Positions 7,698-15,286 of a stretch of DNA of 17,450 nucleotides are shown piece after piece. Under the pieces are notes generated by a model. The model saw only the letters and a program-made list of their open reading frames with translations, searched no databases and was not told the origin of the DNA. Origin of the DNA: an uncultured Lachnospiraceae bacterium (GTDB lineage Bacteria > Bacillota > Clostridia > Lachnospirales > Lachnospiraceae). Position 1 is the first letter of the stretch. Each line of letters starts with the position of its first letter. Made by a program: the position numbers and the translations under genes. The stretch is taken from contig CADCPL010000121.1 of NCBI GenBank assembly GCA_902803305.1, forward strand, positions 1 to 17,450, in the 5' to 3' direction.

Positions 7698-8311
7698 TTT
7701 TAAAGATGAAGACTGAACAAAGCAGAAGATCATTAATATTGTTAATATTGTTCGTTCTGACATTCGTGCTGTGCGGATGCTCCGGGGGCGATGATGATTA
7801 CGCGGAAACGGTCATCATAGTCGGCAAGAAAGGCCATGTATCCGAGCGGATAGTTGAGAGCTTTTCCAAAGACTACTATGATATCGACGAACTGAGAGGT
7901 GAGTTTGAACGTTCCGTTTCGGAGTATAACGAATCGATAGGAAGCGAAGAGATACAGCTTCGGGGCGTCGACCTGAAGGACGATCGTGTCTTTGTAAATA
8001 TCGATTTCAACGGTCCTTCCGATTACGAACATTTTGTGGGAGAGAGCCTGTTTGTCGGCACGGTTAACGAAGCATACGACAACGGATACACGATGGATGT
8101 GACACTTAAAGGTGTTGAAGACGGTGATAAGATCGGGAAGGTCCAGATAATGGGTATGATCGATAAGGATATCGTCATACTCAGCGAACATTCGAGAGTC
8201 AGGACTTTTCGCGACATAGCTTATGTATCCGCAAATGTGGATGTTATAGGACCCAAGGAAGCAAGAGTACTCAGCGAGTCAGACGGACTTGCATATCTGC
8301 TGCTGAAATAA
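7694..8311 (+). CDS. Putative lipoprotein of unknown function between recO and glyQS
   Basis: 205 residues from GTG 7694, which overlaps the recO stop as GTGA and has AGGA nine bases upstream. ATG 7706 is an alternative start with a poorer site. After a basic N-terminus (KMKTEQSRR) comes a hydrophobic stretch (14-26) and the lipobox-like LCGC, with C29 as the probable lipidated residue. The -2 cysteine is unusual. The mature part begins with an acidic GGDDD and is a mixed alpha/beta, highly charged domain of about 170 residues, with alternating strands such as DRVFVNIDF and KVQIMGMIDKDIVIL. There are no catalytic signatures I recognise. I believe similar small lipoproteins occur at this position in related Lachnospiraceae, which would argue for conservation, but I cannot check. 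It probably sits on the outer face of the membrane. Confidence 0.72.
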   Translation: MILKMKTEQSRRSLILLILFVLTFVLCGCSGGDDDYAETVIIVGKKGHVSERIVESFSKDYYDIDELRGEFERSVSEYNESIGSEEIQLRGVDLKDDRVFVNIDFNGPSDYEHFVGESLFVGTVNEAYDNGYTMDVTLKGVEDGDKIGKVQIMGMIDKDIVILSEHSRVRTFRDIAYVSANVDVIGPKEARVLSESDGLAYLLLK

Positions 8312-8336
8312 ATATATAACTGATAGGAGAAAGCAA

Positions 8337-9737
8337 ATGGAAAAATCAATGGACAAGATCGTAGCACTGGCCAAATCAAGGGGCTTTGTATATCCCGGTT
8401 CCGAGATATACGGCGGACTGGCCAACACATGGGACTACGGTAACCTCGGCGTGGAGCTGAAGAACAATGTCAAGCGTGCATGGTGGCAGAAGTTTGTTCA
8501 GGAGAATCCGTACAATGTCGGAGTTGACTGTGCGATACTCATGAACCCCCAGACATGGGTCGCTTCGGGACATCTGGGAGGCTTTTCGGACCCTCTTATG
8601 GACTGTAAAGCGTGCCATGAAAGGTTCAGAGCCGATCAGCTCATCGAAAACTTTGCGGCCGAAAAGGGCATCAAGCTGGAGAGCACCGTTGACGGTTGGT
8701 CTCACGAGCAGATGGAGAAGTTCATAAATGACAATAACGTTCCCTGTCCTTCATGCGGCAAGCATGATTTTACAAGTATCAGAGAGTTCAATCTGATGTT
8801 CAAGACATTCCAGGGAGTTACCGAAGATTCCAAAGACATTGTATATCTTCGTCCGGAGACAGCACAGGGTATATTCGTAAACTTTAAGAATGTTCAGCGT
8901 ACATCAAGAAAGAAAGTTCCTTTCGGTATATGTCAGGTCGGAAAGAGCTTTCGTAACGAGATCACACCCGGAAACTTCACGTTCAGGACAAGAGAATTTG
9001 AGCAGATGGAACTCGAATTCTTCTGCAAGCCCGGAACACAGACCGAATGGTTCGAGTACTGGAGAAAGTATTGCTATGACTGGCTCCTGTCACTCGGTAT
9101 AGCAGCCGATCATTTAAGACTTCGTGATCATGATCCCGAAGAACTGTCATTCTACAGCGATCATACAACGGATATAGAATATGCTTTCCCGTTCACCGAT
9201 TGGGGAGAGCTTTGGGGTATCGCTTCAAGGACCGATTATGATCTTACCCAGCATCAGAACACATCAGGCCAGTCGATGGATTATTTTGATGATGAGACAA
9301 ATGAGAAATACATCCCGTATGTTGTGGAGCCTTCGCTCGGGGCCGATCGTGTGACGCTTGCATTTTTATGCGAAGCATATGATGAGGAGAATATCGGAAC
9401 TGATGAGAATCCCGATATCAGAACAGTGCTTCATTTCCATCCTGCGATCGCACCCGTTAAGATCGGTGTACTCCCTCTGTCCAAGAAGCTTGCGGAAGGT
9501 GCCGAAAAGATATATACGAAGCTTTCCAAAAAGTATTACTGTGAATACGATGACAGAGGAAATATAGGAAAGCGTTACAGAAGACAGGATGAGATCGGAA
9601 CTCCGTTCTGCGTCACATATGATTTTGATTCTGAGACCGACGGAGCCGTTACCGTGAGAGATCGCGACAGCATGCAGCAGGAGAGGATCAAGATCGAGGA
9701 GCTTGATGCTTATTTCGCCGAGAAGTTTGATTTCTGA
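8337..9737 (+). CDS. glyQS: Glycyl-tRNA synthetase, single-chain dimeric (eukaryote/archaea-like class II) type
   Basis: 466 residues; AGGAGA lies seven bases before the ATG. It starts with the family's KIVALAKSRGFVYPGSEIYGG region. A C90-x2-C93 pair and a C137-x2-C140 pair probably bind zinc. Class II motif 2 is within FRNEITPGNFTFRTREFEQ (205-223) and motif 3 is EPSLGADRVTLAFL (331-344). The glycine-pocket segment YLRPETAQGIFVNFKNV is intact. The anticodon-binding domain (about 365-466) ends with GNIGKRYRRQDEIGTPFCV and DGAVTVRDRDS. The enzyme charges tRNA-Gly in the cytoplasm and works as a homodimer, unlike the tetrameric GlyQ/GlyS form. Only 25 bases separate it from the lipoprotein gene, leaving no room for a T-box leader, so it is probably expressed with the era-recO block. 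Confidence 0.98.
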   Translation: MEKSMDKIVALAKSRGFVYPGSEIYGGLANTWDYGNLGVELKNNVKRAWWQKFVQENPYNVGVDCAILMNPQTWVASGHLGGFSDPLMDCKACHERFRADQLIENFAAEKGIKLESTVDGWSHEQMEKFINDNNVPCPSCGKHDFTSIREFNLMFKTFQGVTEDSKDIVYLRPETAQGIFVNFKNVQRTSRKKVPFGICQVGKSFRNEITPGNFTFRTREFEQMELEFFCKPGTQTEWFEYWRKYCYDWLLSLGIAADHLRLRDHDPEELSFYSDHTTDIEYAFPFTDWGELWGIASRTDYDLTQHQNTSGQSMDYFDDETNEKYIPYVVEPSLGADRVTLAFLCEAYDEENIGTDENPDIRTVLHFHPAIAPVKIGVLPLSKKLAEGAEKIYTKLSKKYYCEYDDRGNIGKRYRRQDEIGTPFCVTYDFDSETDGAVTVRDRDSMQQERIKIEELDAYFAEKFDF

Positions 9738-9751
9738 TCCGGTTCTCTGTA

Positions 9752-9781
9752 TAGACAATCACAGAACGTGTATGATATGAT
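9752..9781 (+). promoter_or_regulatory. Probable promoter of ppdK with extended -10
   Basis: TAGACA (9752-9757, five of six) is followed by an 18-base spacer and TATGAT (9776-9781, five of six). The -10 is preceded by TGA, giving a TGN extended -10. Transcription would start near 9788, about 35 bases before the ppdK ATG. The promoter sits in an 85-base gap, the longest on this strand after 1158, and no clear terminator for glyQS was seen before it. Confidence 0.5.
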
Positions 9782-9822
9782 TTTTCCATTGGGAATAGAA
9801 TTCTTTTGTAGGAGGAAAGAAA

Positions 9823-12474
9823 ATGAATTTACGTAAGAGAAAGTGGGTTTATCTGTTTACTGAAGGTAATGCGGAGATGCGCAACCTTCTCGGAGGAAAG
9901 GGAGCCAACCTTGCCGAAATGACCAACATCGGTCTTCCGGTACCTCAGGGCTTCACGGTAACCACCGATGCGTGTACGCAGTACTATGAAGACGGAAGGC
10001 AGATCAATGACGAGATCATGGGTCAGATCATGGAATTTGTCGGCCGTATAGAGATGATCAATGATAAATATTTCGGAGATCCCGAAAAACCGCTTCTTGT
10101 TTCGGTTCGTTCCGGTGCGCGTGCTTCAATGCCGGGTATGATGGATACGATCCTCAATCTCGGAATGAATGAGGAAGTCGTTGATGCCATGATCAAAGCA
10201 AATCCGGATCCTAAATTCGAAAGATTCGTATACGATTCATACAGACGTTTCATTCAGATGTTCTCGGATGTTGTCATGGGTGTGGGTAAGAAGCATTTCG
10301 AAGAACTCATCGATGAAATGAAGAAGAAAAAGGGTGTTGAGTTCGACGTTGATCTTACCGCTTCGGACCTTAAGGAACTCGCAGAGCAGTTCAAGGCCGA
10401 GTACAAGAAAGAACTTGACGAAGATTTCCCCACAGATCCCATAATCCAGTTAAAAGAAGCGATAAAGGCCGTGTTCAGAAGCTGGGATAATCCGAGAGCA
10501 AATGTATACCGCCGTGATAATGATATCCCTTACAGCTGGGGAACGGCAGTTTCGGTTATGCCCATGGTATTCGGTAACCTTAACAATGATTCCGGAACAG
10601 GTGTTGCATTCACACGTGATCCCGCAACCGGTGAGAAGAAGCTCATGGGTGAGTTCCTTGTAAATGCTCAGGGTGAAGACGTTGTTGCGGGTATCCGTAC
10701 TCCGATGAAGATAGACGAGATGGAGAAGCAGTTCCCGGATGCATACAAGCAGTTCATCAAAGTGTGCAAGATACTGGAGAAGCATTACCATGATATGCAG
10801 GATATGGAGTTCACCGTTGAGAACGGAAAGCTCTACATGCTTCAGTGCCGTAACGGAAAGAGAACAGCACAGGCTGCTCTTAAGATCGCATGTGATCTTG
10901 TTGACGAAGGCATGAAGACGGAAGAAGAAGCAGTAGCAATGATCGATCCGAGAAACCTTGATACCCTGCTTCATCCTCAGTTCGATGTAAATGTACTCAA
11001 AAATTCAAAACCTCTCGGAAAGGGACTTGGAGCATCACCCGGTGCAGCATGCGGAAAGATCGTATTTACCGCAGAGGATGCGGAAGCATGGAACAACAAG
11101 GGCGAGAAGGTTGTTCTCGTAAGACTTGAGACATCTCCCGAAGATATCACCGGAATGAAAGCTGCTCAGGGTATCCTGACAGTCAGAGGCGGAATGACAA
11201 GCCACGCTGCCGTTGTTGCAAGAGGCATGGGTAAGTGCTGTGTTTCGGGCTGCGGTGACATCACGATGGATGAGGCCAACAAGAAATTCACTCTTGGCGG
11301 TAAAGAGTTCAAAGAGGGTGATTTTATCTCCATCGACGGAACCACAGGTAATATATATGACGGAAAGATCGCAACTGTTGATGCCACGATCGCAGGCGAG
11401 TTCGGACGTATCATGGCATGGGCAGACAAGTACCGTACAATGAAGGTTCGTACAAATGCCGATACTCCTCACGATGCAAGAAAAGCAAGAGAGCTCGGAG
11501 CAGAAGGGATCGGTCTGTGCCGTACCGAGCATATGTTCTTCGAAGGCGACAGGATAGATGCGTTCAGAGAGATGATCTGTTCCGATACCGTTGAAGAGAG
11601 AGAAAAGGCACTTGATAAGATCCTTCCTTATCAGCAGGGAGATTTCGAAAAACTTTACGAGGCTCTTGAGGGATATCCGGTAACTATCCGATTCCTCGAT
11701 CCGCCTCTTCATGAGTTCGTACCGACCGAGAAGGCCGATATAGAAAAACTTGCCAAGACTCAGAACAAGAGTGTTGAAGATATCAAGGCGATCATAGATT
11801 CGCTCCATGAATTCAATCCCATGATGGGTCACAGAGGCTGTCGTCTTGCTGTTACATATCCCGAGATCGCGAAGATGCAGACAAGGGCAGTGATAAGGGC
11901 TGCGATCAATGTGTCCAAGAAGCACAGCAACTGGAGCGTTAAGCCTGAGATCATGATCCCTCTCATAGGCGATGTGAAGGAGTTCAATTTTGTAAAGAAG
12001 ATAGTCGTTGAGACTGCCGATGAAGAGATAAAGGCAGCAGGATTCAGGCTTGAGTATGAAGTGGGTACGATGATCGAGATACCAAGAGCTGCTCTTACGG
12101 CTGACGAGATCGCAGCAAATGCTGATTTCTTCTGCTTCGGTACGAACGACCTTACGCAGATGACATACGGATTCTCGAGAGATGATGCAGGTAAGTTCCT
12201 GAATGCTTACTATGATACCAAGATATTCGAGAACGATCCGTTTGCAAAGCTTGACCGTGACGGCGTCGGCAAACTCATGAAGATGTCGATCGATCTCGGC
12301 AAGCCTGTCAATCCCAAGCTTCATGTCGGCATATGCGGAGAGCACGGTGGAGATCCTTCATCGGTTGAGTTCTGTAACAGTCTCGGACTTGATTACGTAT
12401 CTTGCTCACCGTTCAGGGTTCCTATCGCAAGACTTGCAGCCGCACAGGCAGCGATCGCACAAAAGAAGGCATAA
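9823..12474 (+). CDS. ppdK: Pyruvate, phosphate dikinase
   Basis: 883 residues; a strong AGGAGG lies before the ATG. It converts pyruvate, ATP and phosphate to PEP, AMP and diphosphate, or runs in the glycolytic direction with diphosphate, as is common in anaerobes. The N-terminal ATP-grasp part shows GGKGANLAEM (24-33) and SVRSGARASMPGMMDTILNLG with R96. The swivelling phosphohistidine domain carries GGMTSHAAVVARGMG, with H461 as the phosphocarrier and T459 as the residue that regulatory proteins modify in plants and some bacteria. The C-terminal TIM barrel shows ELGAEGIGLCRTEHMF, GTNDLTQMTYGFSRDD and the catalytic C838 in GICGEHGG. Length and all sites are normal. No PPDK regulatory protein gene is visible here. 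It has its own likely promoter at 9752-9781. Confidence 0.98.
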   Translation: MNLRKRKWVYLFTEGNAEMRNLLGGKGANLAEMTNIGLPVPQGFTVTTDACTQYYEDGRQINDEIMGQIMEFVGRIEMINDKYFGDPEKPLLVSVRSGARASMPGMMDTILNLGMNEEVVDAMIKANPDPKFERFVYDSYRRFIQMFSDVVMGVGKKHFEELIDEMKKKKGVEFDVDLTASDLKELAEQFKAEYKKELDEDFPTDPIIQLKEAIKAVFRSWDNPRANVYRRDNDIPYSWGTAVSVMPMVFGNLNNDSGTGVAFTRDPATGEKKLMGEFLVNAQGEDVVAGIRTPMKIDEMEKQFPDAYKQFIKVCKILEKHYHDMQDMEFTVENGKLYMLQCRNGKRTAQAALKIACDLVDEGMKTEEEAVAMIDPRNLDTLLHPQFDVNVLKNSKPLGKGLGASPGAACGKIVFTAEDAEAWNNKGEKVVLVRLETSPEDITGMKAAQGILTVRGGMTSHAAVVARGMGKCCVSGCGDITMDEANKKFTLGGKEFKEGDFISIDGTTGNIYDGKIATVDATIAGEFGRIMAWADKYRTMKVRTNADTPHDARKARELGAEGIGLCRTEHMFFEGDRIDAFREMICSDTVEEREKALDKILPYQQGDFEKLYEALEGYPVTIRFLDPPLHEFVPTEKADIEKLAKTQNKSVEDIKAIIDSLHEFNPMMGHRGCRLAVTYPEIAKMQTRAVIRAAINVSKKHSNWSVKPEIMIPLIGDVKEFNFVKKIVVETADEEIKAAGFRLEYEVGTMIEIPRAALTADEIAANADFFCFGTNDLTQMTYGFSRDDAGKFLNAYYDTKIFENDPFAKLDRDGVGKLMKMSIDLGKPVNPKLHVGICGEHGGDPSSVEFCNSLGLDYVSCSPFRVPIARLAAAQAAIAQKKA

Positions 12475-12488
12475 TTTATTTTGTAACC

Positions 12489-12518
12489 TAAGGGCCATGA
12501 CAGCAGTCATGGCTCTTA
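12489..12518 (+). other. Strong stem-loop between ppdK and galE, no T-tract
   Basis: A 13-pair stem (12489-12501 with 12506-12518, one G-T wobble) closes an AGCA loop. It lies 15 bases after the ppdK stop and 34 bases before the galE ATG. The bases after the stem (AGAATATCAAAG) are not T-rich, so a normal intrinsic terminator is unlikely in either direction. It may stabilise the 3' end of ppdK mRNA, mark a processing site, or act as a weak attenuator that reduces expression of galE and the exporter genes relative to ppdK. Confidence 0.55.
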
Positions 12519-12552
12519 AGAATATCAAAGATCAAAAAGAGGATGTATACTT

Positions 12553-13569
12553 ATGAAGATTTTGGTTACGGGCGGAGCCGGTTATATCGGATCACATACT
12601 GTTCTTCAGCTTCTGCGGGAAGGACATGATGTTGTAGTACTTGATAATCTGTCAAATTCTTCACGCGAGTCTCTTGACCGCGTAAAAGAGCTTTGCGGCA
12701 GAGAAGCGGTTTTGTATGTCGGAGACATACTTGACCGTGATATCCTCGAGCGCATATGCTCTGAACATGTATTTGACTGCTGTATCCATTTTGCAGGACT
12801 CAAGGCAGTGGGAGAATCGGTAGCAAAGCCGTGGGAATATTATAACAATAATATCACCGGCACTCTTAATCTGCTTGATGTACTTCGCGGCCATAACATG
12901 AAGAACTTTATCTTTTCATCTTCGGCAACGGTATACGGAGATCCGGAAGTTGTTCCGATAACCGAAGAGTGTCCGAAAGGCGTATGCACCAATCCGTACG
13001 GATGGACCAAATCCATGATCGAACAGATACTTATGGATATGGCTCATGCGGATAAGCAGTGGAACATCGTGATCCTTCGCTACTTCAATCCGATAGGTGC
13101 CGATCCGTCGGGAAGGATAGGAGAGAATCCGAAGGGCATCCCGAACAATCTCATGCCGTATGTCACGCAGGTTGCTGTCGGCAAACTCGAAAAGCTGGGT
13201 GTCTTCGGAAACGATTATGATACTCCGGACGGAACCGGAGTAAGAGATTATATTCACGTTTCGGATCTTGCCGACGGTCACATCAAGGCTCTTTCCAAGA
13301 TCACCGAAAAGGCCGGTCTGTGCATTTACAATCTCGGTACCGGAAACGGTGTATCCGTACTCGAACTCGTAAAGAGCTTCGAAAAAGCAAACGATATTAA
13401 CATCCCGTATGTGATAAAAGATCGCAGACCGGGTGATATAGCAACATGCTATGCCGATGCATCCAAAGCAGAGCGTGAGCTCGGATGGGTCGCAAAGCAT
13501 GATATAGTTGATATGTGCAGAGATTCATGGAACTGGCAGAAGAACAATCCGGAGGGATATGAAGGATAG
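12553..13569 (+). CDS. galE: UDP-glucose 4-epimerase
   Basis: 338 residues, the same length as E. coli GalE. The NAD-binding Rossmann motif TGGAGYIGS starts at residue 6. The catalytic serine and tyrosine/lysine of the short-chain dehydrogenase fold are S124 in FSSSATVYGD and Y149-x3-K153 in NPYGWTK. Other family segments are present: LRYFNPIGADPSG, GVRDYIHVSDLADGH and a C-terminal RRPGDIATCYAD. It interconverts UDP-glucose and UDP-galactose in the cytoplasm, feeding galactose use and cell-surface glycan synthesis. A weak AAGAGGA site lies before the ATG. The gene end overlaps the ABC exporter start by 11 bases, so it heads a coupled block. No other galactose genes are in the window, which fits a glycan-precursor role at least as well as galactose catabolism. 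Confidence 0.97.
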   Translation: MKILVTGGAGYIGSHTVLQLLREGHDVVVLDNLSNSSRESLDRVKELCGREAVLYVGDILDRDILERICSEHVFDCCIHFAGLKAVGESVAKPWEYYNNNITGTLNLLDVLRGHNMKNFIFSSSATVYGDPEVVPITEECPKGVCTNPYGWTKSMIEQILMDMAHADKQWNIVILRYFNPIGADPSGRIGENPKGIPNNLMPYVTQVAVGKLEKLGVFGNDYDTPDGTGVRDYIHVSDLADGHIKALSKITEKAGLCIYNLGTGNGVSVLELVKSFEKANDINIPYVIKDRRPGDIATCYADASKAERELGWVAKHDIVDMCRDSWNWQKNNPEGYEG

Positions 13570-15286
13570 AAGACTGATAAAGTATCTGTCAAACTATAAA
13601 AAAGAATGTGTCCTCGCGCCGCTTTTTAAGATGCTCGAGGCCGTGTTTGAACTAACGGTTCCGCTTGTGGTTGCCAGGATGATAGACAGTGGCATTGCAA
13701 GCGGTTCTTTTGAGAAGATTGTGCGCTCATTCGGTGTGCTGATCCTACTTGGTTTTGTCGGGCTTATAGTGTCGTGCACGGCTCAGTTTTTTGCGGCAAA
13801 GGCCGCAACGGGTTTTTCAAAGGAGCTGCGGCACGATCTGTTCGGACACATTCTTTCTCTTGGTTTTTCGGAAATAGACGGTGTCGGAACGTCAACGCTC
13901 ATAACACGTATAACCTCAGATGTTAACATACTTCAGAACGGTGTCAACATGTTCCTGAGGCTGTTCCTGCGTTCTCCTTTTATCGTGCTCGGAGCGATGA
14001 TAATGGCATTTGCCATCGACGCAAAAGCTGCCCTTATCTTCGTTCTGGTGATCGCGGTACTGTCTGTCGTTGTTTTTCTTGTCATGAAGACAAATATCCC
14101 GATCCTGAAGAAGGCGCAGAACAAGCTTGATGAGGTCCTGATGCTTGTGCGTGAGAATCTTTCGGGTGCGAGGGTAATAAGAGCATTTACTCTTGAAGAA
14201 GATCAGGTAAAGGAGTTCTCGAACGCAAACAGCGATCTGACCGGTCTGTCGCTTAAAGCCGGAAGGATATCGGGACTGCTCAATCCGCTCACTTATGTGA
14301 TAGTCAATGTCGGTATCGCAGCGCTTGTTATAGTCGGAGGCATAAGGATAGATGCGGGCGCGCTTACCGTCGGTGAGGTTGTCGCACTTTATAACTACAT
14401 GTCACAGATACTTTTGGAACTCATCAAGTTTGCCAATCTGATCGTTACACTTAACAGGTCTTTTGCTTCATCGATAAGAGTCAATGAGGTTTTTGATATA
14501 CACAAGAACTGTAAAGGACATTCGGAAGATGCTTTGATAGGATCCGATGCTCCTGCGGTAAGATTTGATCATGTATCCATGAGATATCATCCGGATGCGG
14601 ATGAAGCGATATCCGATATTTCATTTGAGATAGGCCGCGGTACGACATTTGGTATCGTAGGCGGAACGGGAGCAGGAAAATCAACCGTGGCGAATCTTAT
14701 ACCGGGATTTTATGATGCCACATCGGGATCTGTATATGTCGGCGGACAGGATGTAAAGAGTATTGCCGACGACATGCTTAGAAAACATGTCGGGATAGTA
14801 ATGCAGAAAGCTGTTCTGTTTAAAGGAACAATAAGAGATAATCTCAAGTGGGGAAATGAGAATGCATCGGATGAGGAGCTGATGGAGGCGGCAAGGCTTG
14901 CCGTATGTTCCGAAGTCATAAATGAAAAAGGCGGACTCGACGCGGTTGTTGAAGCCGGCGGAAAGAATTTTTCGGGTGGACAGAAGCAAAGACTTTCGAT
15001 CGCAAGAGTGCTTGCGGCAAAGCCCGAGATACTGATCCTTGACGATTCTTCTTCGGCGCTTGACTATGTGACCGATCAGAAGCTCAGACAAAATATAACA
15101 TCACTTTCGTATAAACCCACCGTCATAATCATCGCGCAGAGGACTATATCGGTACAGGGATGCGACAGCATACTTGTGCTTGATGACGGAGATCAGATAG
15201 GTCTCGGAACGCATGAACAGTTGCTGGATTCATGTCCGGTTTACCGTGAGATCAACTCATCCAGGTATCAAAAGGAGGGAGCATAA
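13559..15286 (+). CDS. Heterodimeric ABC exporter half-transporter, degenerate-site subunit
   Basis: 575 residues from ATG 13559, which has GGAGGG two bases upstream (tight spacing). An in-frame ATG at 13508 would add 17 polar residues and lies deeper inside galE. Six transmembrane helices fill residues 1-310. The ATPase domain shows Walker A GGTGAGKST (K374), Q-loop VMQKAVLFKGTIRDN, signature SGGQ (472-475) and Walker B ILILDD. The catalytic glutamate is replaced by D496, and the switch histidine by Q527 (IIIAQRT). In family terms this is the subunit whose own Walker motifs form the non-hydrolysing site of TM287/288- or BmrCD-like exporters. The substrate cannot be predicted; such pairs move drugs, lipids or peptides outwards. 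The next gene encodes the partner and begins in its stop codon (TAATG). Confidence 0.93.
   Translation: MKDRRLIKYLSNYKKECVLAPLFKMLEAVFELTVPLVVARMIDSGIASGSFEKIVRSFGVLILLGFVGLIVSCTAQFFAAKAATGFSKELRHDLFGHILSLGFSEIDGVGTSTLITRITSDVNILQNGVNMFLRLFLRSPFIVLGAMIMAFAIDAKAALIFVLVIAVLSVVVFLVMKTNIPILKKAQNKLDEVLMLVRENLSGARVIRAFTLEEDQVKEFSNANSDLTGLSLKAGRISGLLNPLTYVIVNVGIAALVIVGGIRIDAGALTVGEVVALYNYMSQILLELIKFANLIVTLNRSFASSIRVNEVFDIHKNCKGHSEDALIGSDAPAVRFDHVSMRYHPDADEAISDISFEIGRGTTFGIVGGTGAGKSTVANLIPGFYDATSGSVYVGGQDVKSIADDMLRKHVGIVMQKAVLFKGTIRDNLKWGNENASDEELMEAARLAVCSEVINEKGGLDAVVEAGGKNFSGGQKQRLSIARVLAAKPEILILDDSSSALDYVTDQKLRQNITSLSYKPTVIIIAQRTISVQGCDSILVLDDGDQIGLGTHEQLLDSCPVYREINSSRYQKEGA

Noticed and set aside
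8312..8336. T-box or other leader for glyQS
   Set aside because: Only 25 bases separate it from the preceding gene, too short for a T-box; nothing but a ribosome site is visible.
9742..9767. Imperfect inverted repeat GTTCTCTGT / ACAGAAC after glyQS as a terminator
   Set aside because: The stem needs a two-base bulge, has a ten-base loop, and the following bases are not a clean T-tract.
11035..12345. 436-codon open frame on the minus strand opposite ppdK
   Set aside because: It lies wholly within a gene with every PPDK motif intact, has no recognisable domain, and such long antisense frames are common opposite genes with this codon bias.
13508..13558. Upstream ATG for the first ABC subunit
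   Set aside because: It would extend 60 bases into galE and add a polar stretch not needed by the exporter fold; ATG 13559 directly follows GGAGGG.
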